DNA of 13,263 nt from an uncultured Bacilli bacterium (GTDB lineage Bacteria > Bacillota_I > Bacilli_A > RFN20 > CAG-826), in contig CAJOOD010000038.1 in the NCBI GenBank assembly GCA_905236085.1, positions 1-13,263 on the forward strand, written 5' to 3'. Of this stretch, positions 5,073 to 11,890 are shown one piece after another. The notes beneath the pieces are model-generated. The model was given only the letters and a program-made list of their open reading frames with translations, was not told the origin of the DNA and did not search any database. Position numbers and translations under genes: made by a program. The first letter of the stretch is position 1, and each line of letters starts with the position of its first letter.

Positions 5073-6946
5073 TATTTTTGACCCCTTTTCACATTAAGGA
5101 TTAATATGGCAATATCGCTAGGATTAACCCCGGATACACGGCTAGCTTGTCCGATAGTATTTGGTCTAATTTTGTCTAATTTTTGTCTTGCTTCTAAAGC
5201 TAAACCATCACAATTAATATAATCAAAGTCATTTGGAATGAGCAAATCATCAAGTTTCTTCATGCTATCCGCTTCCTTCTTTGCGTTTTCAATATATCCT
5301 TCGTATTTAACCATTATTTCAATTTCTTCAATAGTGGACTCATCTAATTCAAGATTTGATAAATCTGGTACGAATTTAATTAAATCCTTATAATTCACAC
5401 CTTGTCTTTTTAACACTTCTGCGGCTAATGAACCACCTTTGACTTCTGGATATCCTAATGATATTAAATAATTTTCAAATTCTGGTTTTTTACCAATATG
5501 ATATGAATTTAAAATTTTAATGACTCTTTCTATGTTTTCTTTCTTTTCGATGAATGATTGATATCTTTTATCTGATAATAGACCGATTTCATGTCCAATT
5601 TCTGATAATCTCATATCAGCATTGTCATGTCTAAGTAATAAACGGAATTCCGCACGAGAAGATAATAATCGATATGGTTCATTTGTTCCTTTAGACACTA
5701 AATCATCAATCATGACACCAATATATGATTGATCTCTACGTAAAATTAAAGGTTTTTTGTCTCTAATTTTTAATACGGCATTAATTCCCGCCATTAAGCC
5801 TAATCCAGCAGCTTCCTCATATCCAGAAGTTCCACATATTTGTCCAGCAATATATAGTCCTGGCCACTTTTTAATTTGGAGAGTTGAATCATATTCATAA
5901 GCTTGAATTGCATCATATTCAATGGCGTAAGCATATTTTAAAATAACTGCATGTTCTAATCCTGGTAAGGAGTGCACCATGAGGTCTTGAACATAACGGG
6001 GCATAGAAGTAGAAAAGCCTTGAAGATAGATGGAATCAGTATTTCTAGATTCTGGCTCTAAAAATAATTGGTGTCTTTCTTTATCTTTAAATCTCACTAT
6101 TTTATCTTCTATAGATGGACAATATCTAGGTCCTATTCCTCTTACCATTCCACCATACATCGCGGATTCTTGTAAGTGATCTAAAATAATTTTGTGTGTT
6201 TCAGGAGTGGTATAAATTAAATAGCAAGGTTCTTGTTTTTCTACGGGTATAAAGTCCTTTGTTTCATACGAAAATGCTAAATTACCTGGAGTACCTAATT
6301 CTATTTCCGCTTTAGAAAAATCAATAGAATCTCGTTTAATTCTTTGAGGCGTACCAGTTTTTAAGCGATAAATATCTATTCCCATATTAGCCAATGATGG
6401 AGATAATCCTAAAGATGGCTTTTCCCCATCTGGACCACCACTTACTTTTTCATGTCCCACTAATAGTTCAGATTCCATATAAGTACCAGTGGTTAAAATT
6501 GTGGCTTTAGAAGTATATTTTTCTCCATTAGCCAAGATGACTCCAATAACTTTATGATTTTCTTTTATTAAGTCAACAACCATGCCTTCTCTAACTGTTA
6601 AATTAGGGCAAGATAAGGCTGCTTCTTGCATTCTTCTTGGATAATCTATTTTATCTTGCTGTGCTCTAAGGCATCTAACACCTGGGCCTTTTCCGGTATT
6701 TAGCATCTTCATTTGGAGATATTCAATATCAGCTATTTTACCCATCATGCCACCTAAAGCATCTATTTCACGAACAACAATTCCTTTAGCGGAACCACCA
6801 ATAGATGGATTGCAAGGCATATTACCCACCATTTTGATATTAAGGCTAATTAAAAGAGTGCTAGCTCCCATATGAGCGCTAGCAAATGCAGCTTCTAATC
6901 CTGCATGGCCTCCACCAACTACAATAACATCAAAATCAAAGGGCAT
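5072..6946 (-). CDS. mnmG: tRNA uridine-34 carboxymethylaminomethyl modification enzyme MnmG (GidA)
   Basis: MnmG is the FAD-dependent partner of the GTPase MnmE. Together they install the (carboxymethyl)aminomethyl group on U34 of tRNAs reading NNA/NNG codons. The product is 624 residues, full length for the family. The N-terminal FAD motif is GGGHAG at 11-16. The two signature cysteines are C45 in CNPSIGG (45-51) and C276 in GPRYCPSIEDK. The CGTSGYEEAAGLGLMAG flavin-binding segment follows in the second half, and the C-terminal helical domain ends with TIGQASRVSGV, used in tRNA/MnmE contact. It starts 1 nt after the sufB stop. A GGAGGG within sufB lies slightly far (about 14 nt), and an AGG nearer the ATG may help. 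MnmE is not encoded in the window, although mnmE-mnmG adjacency is usual; here sufB takes that place. Confidence 0.98.
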   Translation of the reverse strand: MPFDFDVIVVGGGHAGLEAAFASAHMGASTLLISLNIKMVGNMPCNPSIGGSAKGIVVREIDALGGMMGKIADIEYLQMKMLNTGKGPGVRCLRAQQDKIDYPRRMQEAALSCPNLTVREGMVVDLIKENHKVIGVILANGEKYTSKATILTTGTYMESELLVGHEKVSGGPDGEKPSLGLSPSLANMGIDIYRLKTGTPQRIKRDSIDFSKAEIELGTPGNLAFSYETKDFIPVEKQEPCYLIYTTPETHKIILDHLQESAMYGGMVRGIGPRYCPSIEDKIVRFKDKERHQLFLEPESRNTDSIYLQGFSTSMPRYVQDLMVHSLPGLEHAVILKYAYAIEYDAIQAYEYDSTLQIKKWPGLYIAGQICGTSGYEEAAGLGLMAGINAVLKIRDKKPLILRRDQSYIGVMIDDLVSKGTNEPYRLLSSRAEFRLLLRHDNADMRLSEIGHEIGLLSDKRYQSFIEKKENIERVIKILNSYHIGKKPEFENYLISLGYPEVKGGSLAAEVLKRQGVNYKDLIKFVPDLSNLELDESTIEEIEIMVKYEGYIENAKKEADSMKKLDDLLIPNDFDYINCDGLALEARQKLDKIRPNTIGQASRVSGVNPSDIAILILNVKRGQK

Positions 6947-6947
6947 A

Positions 6948-8351
6948 TTAACCTACACTACCCTCCATATCCATCTTAATTAATTGATTTAATTCAACTG
7001 CATATTCCATAGGCAATTCTCTTGAGAATGGTTCAATAAATCCCATAATTATCATTTGTGTTGCATCTTTTTCGTTTAAACCACGAGACATTAGATAGAA
7101 TAATTGTTCCTCGTTAATTTTGGAAACTGTGGCTTCGTGTTCGATATACGATTCATTATTGCCAACTTCGTTAGTAGGAATAGTATCACTAAAAGATTTA
7201 TCATCTAAAAATAAGGTATCACATTCAACATGAGAACGAGAATTAGTAGCATCCTTGTTGATTCTAACTGTACCACGGTAGTTAGAAACTCCACCATTTT
7301 TAACAATCGTTTTGGAAATAATTGTCGACGTCGTATTTTTGGCTTTATGAATCATTCTAGCTCCAGCATCTTGGTATTGACCTTTTGAAGCAACAGCGAT
7401 AGAAATACATGTTCCTTTTGCTCCTTCTCCAGCAAGAATACAGGCGGGATATTTCATATTAACTTGACTGCCAATATTGCCATCAATCCATTCCATGGAA
7501 GCATTTTCTAAACATAGTGCTCTTTTGGTGACTAAATTAATAATATTAGTGGACCAATTTTGAACAGTTGAATAACGACATTTCCCACCATTAAGAACAA
7601 CAATCTCCACTACTGCAGCGTGTAAAGATTCCTTTGAATATATTGGCGCGGTACATCCTTCAACATAATGAACATCAGCGCCTTCATCGACAATAATTAA
7701 AGTTCTTTCAAATTGTCCAGACTTCTCATTATTAATTCTAAAATAAGATTGAAGAGGCTTTTCTAATTTAACTCCTTTTGGGACATAAATAAATGATCCG
7801 CCACTCCAAACCGCAGAATTTAGGGCTGAGAATTTATTATCGTAATATGGAACAACCGTTCCAAAATACTTTTTTACAATATCTGGACACACTTTTAGAG
7901 CCATATCAGTAGATAAGAAAATAACTCCTTTTTCTTCCACTTCTTTAAGCATATTATGATAAACAACTTCTGATTCATATTGAGTGGATACACCAGCAAG
8001 ATATTTTTGCTCTGCTTCAGGAATACCAAGTTTTTGGAAGGTGTTTTTAATGGTTTCTGGTACATCATTCCAATCTTTAGATTCTTTATCAGCAGGTCTA
8101 ATAAAATATGTAAAAGTATCAAAATCGATGTCCTTTAAATCTGGGCCAAAGTTAGGAAGTTTCATCGATTTAAATGCTTGATAGGCTTTTAAACGATATT
8201 CTAACATCCAATCTGGCTCGTTTTTATATTTGGAAATAGCTCGAACGATATCCTCGCTTAAACCAACACCAGTATTAAGAATAGATACATCCTCGTTTTT
8301 AAAGCCAGTGTTCATTTCATCTTGAAATTTGATGTCATTATTTTTCTTCAT
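6948..8351 (-). CDS. sufB: Fe-S cluster scaffold subunit SufB
   Basis: SufB is the scaffold core of the cytoplasmic SufBCD complex, on which Fe-S clusters are assembled from sulfide and iron. The product is 467 residues, the normal length for the Bacillus-type protein. The beta-helix core is followed by the C-terminal region carrying the residues shown in E. coli SufB to matter for cluster formation. C377 (in VECDTL) aligns with E. coli C405, and H405-E406 (in IEHEAT) with H433-E434. The end EGSVG is the typical terminus. The ATG at 8351 lies inside sufU (14-nt overlap), with AAGGGA about 13 nt upstream, a longish spacing. It is the last suf gene and touches mnmG downstream. No inteins or insertions are seen. 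Confidence 0.98.
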   Translation of the reverse strand: MKKNNDIKFQDEMNTGFKNEDVSILNTGVGLSEDIVRAISKYKNEPDWMLEYRLKAYQAFKSMKLPNFGPDLKDIDFDTFTYFIRPADKESKDWNDVPETIKNTFQKLGIPEAEQKYLAGVSTQYESEVVYHNMLKEVEEKGVIFLSTDMALKVCPDIVKKYFGTVVPYYDNKFSALNSAVWSGGSFIYVPKGVKLEKPLQSYFRINNEKSGQFERTLIIVDEGADVHYVEGCTAPIYSKESLHAAVVEIVVLNGGKCRYSTVQNWSTNIINLVTKRALCLENASMEWIDGNIGSQVNMKYPACILAGEGAKGTCISIAVASKGQYQDAGARMIHKAKNTTSTIISKTIVKNGGVSNYRGTVRINKDATNSRSHVECDTLFLDDKSFSDTIPTNEVGNNESYIEHEATVSKINEEQLFYLMSRGLNEKDATQMIIMGFIEPFSRELPMEYAVELNQLIKMDMEGSVG

Positions 8352-8772
8352 TTTTAATAATGTCCCTTAAAGCATTCCAACCAATAGTAGCGCATCTAAT
8401 TCGTGCGGCTTGTTTAGATGTATTAGCAAAAGCATTAGCTTCTTCTAAGATTTCTTCATCATATTGTTCTTCGCTTATCATAGCGAAATAATTGTTAATA
8501 ATATCTTCTGCTTCTTTTTTGTTTTTGCCTATGACCAAATCGCACATGATATCTGTGGAAGCGGTCGTAATTGTACAGCCTATTCCTGTCCAACAGCAAT
8601 CTAATATCTTATCGCCTTCGCTTAACATGAAAACTTCGATATTATCAATACAGTTATCAGATGACATATGAATAGATTGATATTTATCATTATTTGGCTC
8701 TCTTTTATTATTGGGATGAGAATAATGATCCATGATAATTTCTCTCATCATTTGATTATTTAAAATAGACAT
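8338..8772 (-). CDS. sufU: Zn-dependent sulfur-transfer protein SufU
   Basis: SufU accepts persulfide sulfur from SufS and passes it on to SufB. In Firmicutes it works as a zinc-dependent transferase rather than a scaffold. The product is 144 residues. The Zn ligands are visible at C41 and D43 (NCID), C66 (GIGCTI) and C127 (RIRCA), matching the spacing in Bacillus SufU. The 61-residue interval between C66 and C127 includes the insertion that separates SufU from IscU. The first ATG at 8772 is supported by an excellent GGAGGTGA at 8788-8781 with an 8-nt spacer, and the N-terminal REIIMDHYSHPNNK fits the family. It overlaps sufS by 17 nt and sufB by 14 nt, so production of SufS, SufU and SufB is probably coupled. 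Confidence 0.97.
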   Translation of the reverse strand: MSILNNQMMREIIMDHYSHPNNKREPNNDKYQSIHMSSDNCIDNIEVFMLSEGDKILDCCWTGIGCTITTASTDIMCDLVIGKNKKEAEDIINNYFAMISEEQYDEEILEEANAFANTSKQAARIRCATIGWNALRDIIKNEEK

Positions 8773-9991
8773 CTAATATGTCACCTCCATCTTTTAATTC
8801 CTTAATAACTTTATCCAATTCTTCTTTTGTGGTGTATAGATATGTCGATATTCTTACCGTAGCGACATCTTTTAAGAAATCCACTAAGATTTTCGCACAA
8901 TGCTGTCCGCTTCTTACCGCTATTCCTTTAGAATTAAGTAAAGTGGCTTCATCTTGAGCAAATACTCCAATACGGTTAAAAGTAATAATTCCAGTAGCGC
9001 CATCAGGGTTATAAATCTTTAAATCAGGAATATCTTTAATTTGTTCCATGAAGTATTTTCTTAAATTTTGTTCGTGATTTGCAACGTTTTCGATGCCAAT
9101 TGACTCTAAAAATTCTACCGCGGCTCTTAATCCGATAATGCCAGCGATATTTTCTGTTCCCGCTTCAAATTTGCTAGGAGCGTCTAAATAGGCAACATCT
9201 CCACACATATCAAATTTAGCGTTCATTCCCCCACCTGTCATAAATGGATCCATTTTTTGAAGGAGTTCATATTTTCCCCATAAGACACCAATGCCAGTAG
9301 GACCACACATCTTATGCCCAGAAAATGATAAGAAATCAATACCTAATTCTTGAACATCGGTTTTAATATGCGGAACTGATTGGGCACCATCACAGCATAA
9401 TACCGCACCATATTCGTGAGTGATATCCGCTAATTCTTTAATTGGATTAATATATCCTAAAACATTACCAATATGCGCAACAGAAACAATTTTAGTTTTA
9501 TTAGAGATAACTTTTCGTAAATTCTCAGGAGTAATATGTCCAGTCTCATCTAAAGGAATGTAATTAATCTTACAACCTGTTAATTCAGAAACTCTAAACC
9601 AAGGCAAAACATTTGAGGCATGCTCAGCTTCAGTAATTAAAATCTCATCATCCTTTGTTAAGAATTTAAGACCGTATCCATAAGCGATAAGATTAATTGA
9701 CATGGATGTTCCTGCAGTAAAGACCACCTCTTTATGCGATGAAGCATTGATAAATCTAGCCACCGTTTTTCTAGTCTTTTCTATTTCTACATCAACTTCA
9801 TAAGCTAAATCATAATCCCCGCGATGAGAATTAGATGTTATATCCTTATAATAATGATTAACTGCATCTATAACCTCATAGGGTTTAAAGGTGGTTGAAG
9901 CATTGTCCAAAAAGACAAGATCTTCACCTTGCATTTTTTTGGTTCCATCTAGCATTGGAAAATGTTTTCTTATTTCATAAACATCATACAT
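8756..9991 (-). CDS. sufS: Group II cysteine desulfurase SufS
   Basis: SufS is a PLP enzyme that converts L-cysteine to alanine and leaves a persulfide on its active-site cysteine for SufU. The product is 411 residues, typical of the family. Landmarks include DNASTT at 29-34, the PLP-stacking H124 in EAEHASN, the cofactor aspartate D201 with Q204 (DGAQS), the Schiff-base K227 in SFSGHKMCGP, and the catalytic C365 in the loop RSGQHCA, the short-loop group II form. The ATG at 9991 follows the sufD stop by 8 nt with TAGGT as a weak ribosome-binding site. Its 3' end overlaps sufU by 17 nt, which fits its dedicated partnership with SufU. Confidence 0.98.
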   Translation of the reverse strand: MYDVYEIRKHFPMLDGTKKMQGEDLVFLDNASTTFKPYEVIDAVNHYYKDITSNSHRGDYDLAYEVDVEIEKTRKTVARFINASSHKEVVFTAGTSMSINLIAYGYGLKFLTKDDEILITEAEHASNVLPWFRVSELTGCKINYIPLDETGHITPENLRKVISNKTKIVSVAHIGNVLGYINPIKELADITHEYGAVLCCDGAQSVPHIKTDVQELGIDFLSFSGHKMCGPTGIGVLWGKYELLQKMDPFMTGGGMNAKFDMCGDVAYLDAPSKFEAGTENIAGIIGLRAAVEFLESIGIENVANHEQNLRKYFMEQIKDIPDLKIYNPDGATGIITFNRIGVFAQDEATLLNSKGIAVRSGQHCAKILVDFLKDVATVRISTYLYTTKEELDKVIKELKDGGDILDVYFK

Positions 9992-9999
9992 AGTCTTAC

Positions 10000-10806
10000 C
10001 TACAATTTATTTTCAAGAAGATTAGAAATATTTTCAAAATTATCTTCGTTTTCAAACATTTTTAAAATAGGAGTAAAATATCCTAAAACAATTAATTTTC
10101 TAGCATCAGTCTCATTAATGCCTCTTGTTTGCAAATAAAATAATTGATCTTCATTGATTTGCCCAATAGCCGCTCCATGGGAAGCGGAAACATCGCTTTC
10201 GTCAATCTTTAATGTAGGCTTAGCAATGCCGTCACTGCTTTTATCAATAAGCATAATTTTTGATGCTTGTCTTGTAATGGTTTTCTTCGCTCCACGAGCA
10301 ATATGATTTACACCTGCAAATTCCAATTTCGATGTATCTTTACATACACCATAGTTGTCCACAAGACCATTGGTATTTAAAGCGATATGATTGATGGAAA
10401 AAGCGATATGTTTATCATCGTTAACACTGGTTAAAGAAGCAATTCTAACTACCGCGGATGAATTATTGCCTAAGCATTTAATGTCGCCTTTTTCAATAAC
10501 TTTACCATTTGAAAAATCTAAAAAAGACGCAGAAAATGAAGAATTTTCATGCAAATCCGCATTTATTTTCACGTTTTTCGTATTGCTTTCAATCACACCT
10601 TTAATATTTAAATAGGCATTTTCTTTGAGCAAAATATCAATATTTAAGTCCTTATCAAAGCCACTAATTAATACATCGGCATGAGCGTTTTCTTCTATGA
10701 CAAGTTTTTCAAAATTAAAGTCATCCAAAAGGAATTCGCTATTGTCTCCGTTTGGAATAACTATCTCGCGATTCTTAATGTATGTTTTAAGACTATTTCT
10801 TGTCAT
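10000..10806 (-). CDS. sufD: Short SufD subunit of the SufBCD Fe-S assembly complex
   Basis: SufD pairs with SufB through parallel beta-helix cores and binds SufC. The product from the ATG at 10806 is 268 residues, against about 420-440 for Bacillus and E. coli SufD. The C-terminal signature is intact: SASHGAAIGQINEDQLFYLQTRGI, broken here as SASHGAAIGQ at 207-216 then INEDQLFYLQTRG at 217-229, with the conserved histidine H210 whose E. coli equivalent (H360) contributes to the cluster site. What is missing is the N-terminal helical region of about 150 residues. The frame extends 11 codons upstream to a TTG, but the ATG is preferred because AGGGAAG lies about 11 nt before it; this gives a 14-nt overlap with sufC. 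No remnant of the missing domain is seen upstream, since sufC fills that DNA. It is probably functional as the beta-helix core alone. Confidence 0.93.
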   Translation of the reverse strand: MTRNSLKTYIKNREIVIPNGDNSEFLLDDFNFEKLVIEENAHADVLISGFDKDLNIDILLKENAYLNIKGVIESNTKNVKINADLHENSSFSASFLDFSNGKVIEKGDIKCLGNNSSAVVRIASLTSVNDDKHIAFSINHIALNTNGLVDNYGVCKDTSKLEFAGVNHIARGAKKTITRQASKIMLIDKSSDGIAKPTLKIDESDVSASHGAAIGQINEDQLFYLQTRGINETDARKLIVLGYFTPILKMFENEDNFENISNLLENKL

Positions 10807-11626
10807 TTTTGCTCGCTTCCCTAGTTGCGCAGGCTCCAATTGAGACTGTGTTCATTGGTTTACCATCTTCTTTTTCTATTTCGATGCCATATTCGGTCTT
10901 AATAAATTCATAACCTGTAGTGTCAATTCGTTTAATTAATTCTGGTCCACCAGTAATAGTAATACGGCCATTTATCATAACTGCGGAAACTGTTGGATGA
11001 ATTAAATCAAATAATCTTGCATAGTGAGAAATCACCAAGAAAGATCTATTTGGTTCTTGCATCTTTTTAACAATATCACTAACGATTTGAATAGCGTCGA
11101 CATCGAGGCCGGAATCAATTTCATCTAATAAACATAATTGTGGTTCAAGTAGAAGCATTTGAAGAATCTCGTTTCTTTTCTTTTCACCGCCTGAAAAGCC
11201 TTCGTTTAATGAACGATTTGCTAAATCTAAAGGCATATGTAGTTCTTTTGTAGCGTTATCCAATAATTTATAAAATTGATAGAGGGAGACTGGCTTTTCT
11301 CTTCTTGCGTTAATCGCTGCTCTTAAGAAGTCAGCGTTAATAACACCTGGGACTTCACATGGATTTTGCATAGCTAAAAATATGCCTTTTCTTGATCTCT
11401 CATCTGGAGACAAAGTAACAATATCTTCTCCATCTAAAAGAATTCTGCCCTCAGTTATTTCATATTTTGGATGGCCCATAATAGCGTTTAGCAAAGTGGA
11501 CTTACCATGTCCGTTAGGACCTAATAACGCTAGGGTTTGTCCTGGCTTTATCTCTAAATTAACACCTTTTAATATTTCTTTGCCTTCTACTGATACGTGC
11601 AAATTTTCAATTAATAAACTTTCCAT
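10793..11626 (-). CDS. sufC: SUF system ATPase SufC
   Basis: SufC is the ABC-type ATPase that dimerises within SufBCD and drives the conformational change needed for cluster assembly. It is soluble, not a transporter. The product is 277 residues, slightly long because of a C-terminal tail after about residue 255. Walker A is GPNGHGKST at 36-44, the Q-loop Gln is Q87 (AMQNP), the signature is FSGGEKKR at 144-151, Walker B with catalytic Glu is CLLDEIDSGLD at 165-175, and the H-loop is H201 (ISHYARL). The ATG at 11626 has GGGAG six bases upstream. It is the first gene of the operon, behind the promoter at 11650-11678. The tail overlaps the sufD start by 14 nt. Confidence 0.98.
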   Translation of the reverse strand: MESLLIENLHVSVEGKEILKGVNLEIKPGQTLALLGPNGHGKSTLLNAIMGHPKYEITEGRILLDGEDIVTLSPDERSRKGIFLAMQNPCEVPGVINADFLRAAINARREKPVSLYQFYKLLDNATKELHMPLDLANRSLNEGFSGGEKKRNEILQMLLLEPQLCLLDEIDSGLDVDAIQIVSDIVKKMQEPNRSFLVISHYARLFDLIHPTVSAVMINGRITITGGPELIKRIDTTGYEFIKTEYGIEIEKEDGKPMNTVSIGACATREASKNDKK

Positions 11627-11649
11627 AGTTTGCTCCCGTTTCCTATGAA

Positions 11650-11678
11650 ATATTACTATAACAAAAACTCATTATCAA
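11650..11678 (-). promoter_or_regulatory. Sigma-A type promoter of the suf-mnmG-rsmG-parA operon
   Basis: On the minus strand TTGATA (11678-11673, one mismatch to the -35 consensus) is followed by a 17-bp spacer and TAATAT (11655-11650, one mismatch to the -10). Expected start is near 11643, giving a very short leader of about 17 nt to the sufC ATG at 11626. This is the best-matching promoter in the window. A dyad overlaps its -35 hexamer. Confidence 0.75.
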
Positions 11679-11690
11679 ATGATATGATAA
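11672..11690. promoter_or_regulatory. 19-bp dyad over the suf -35 element, candidate operator
   Basis: TTATCA-AATGATA-TGATAA has perfect 6-bp outer arms, and eight of its nine symmetric positions pair. It contains the whole -35 hexamer, so a bound protein would block RNA polymerase. The 19-bp size resembles boxes of the Fur/PerR family, but the arm order (TTATCA...TGATAA) is the reverse of the classical Fur box, so I assign no regulator. Confidence 0.4.
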
Positions 11691-11781
11691 AAAACTTTAT
11701 TTTATTTATAAAATATTATTGTTTTTTCTTGCCATAGGCCTTTATAAAGTAATAATGAATATCTAAGAATAGGTCTAAAAT

Positions 11782-11804
11782 ATTTGAAAATTTTCCATTC
11801 AAAT
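11782..11804. repeat. Inverted repeat in the sufC/prsA intergenic region
   Basis: ATTTGAA (11782-11788) and TTCAAAT (11798-11804) form a perfect 7-bp inverted repeat with a 9-bp spacer. It lies upstream of both divergent promoters, about 100 bp from the suf -35 and 25 bp before the prsA-like -35. It could be an operator or a weak hairpin; the AT-rich context makes chance plausible. The rest of the 11691-11828 stretch shows nothing else I can assign except a very small unsupported reading frame. Confidence 0.25.
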
Positions 11805-11828
11805 CAATAAATATAATTTATTTTTTTG

Positions 11829-11857
11829 TTGCATATAAAATCAGTAATATATAAAAT
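11829..11857 (+). promoter_or_regulatory. Candidate promoter of the prsA-like lipoprotein gene
   Basis: TTGCAT (11829-11834), a 17-bp spacer and TAAAAT (11852-11857, five of six consensus bases) give a plausible sigma-A promoter. The start would be near 11864, leaving a leader of about 27 nt that carries AAGGAGGA (11876-11883) before the ATG at 11891. The promoter is divergent from the suf promoter about 150 bp away. Confidence 0.45.
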
Positions 11858-11890
11858 ATTAACGCTACGCAAATTAAGGAGGACGCAATA

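Noticed and set aside
7895..8122. 75-codon minus-strand frame inside sufB
   Set aside because: It is an out-of-frame shadow of sufB. The sufB frame carries continuous conserved sequence, so neither a frameshift nor a nested gene is needed.
10807..10839. Longer sufD start at a TTG (11 extra codons, MEPAQLGKRAK)
   Set aside because: It would lie 47 nt inside sufC with no ribosome-binding site before the TTG. The ATG at 10806 has AGGGAAG at a usable distance, and the extra residues match no family feature.
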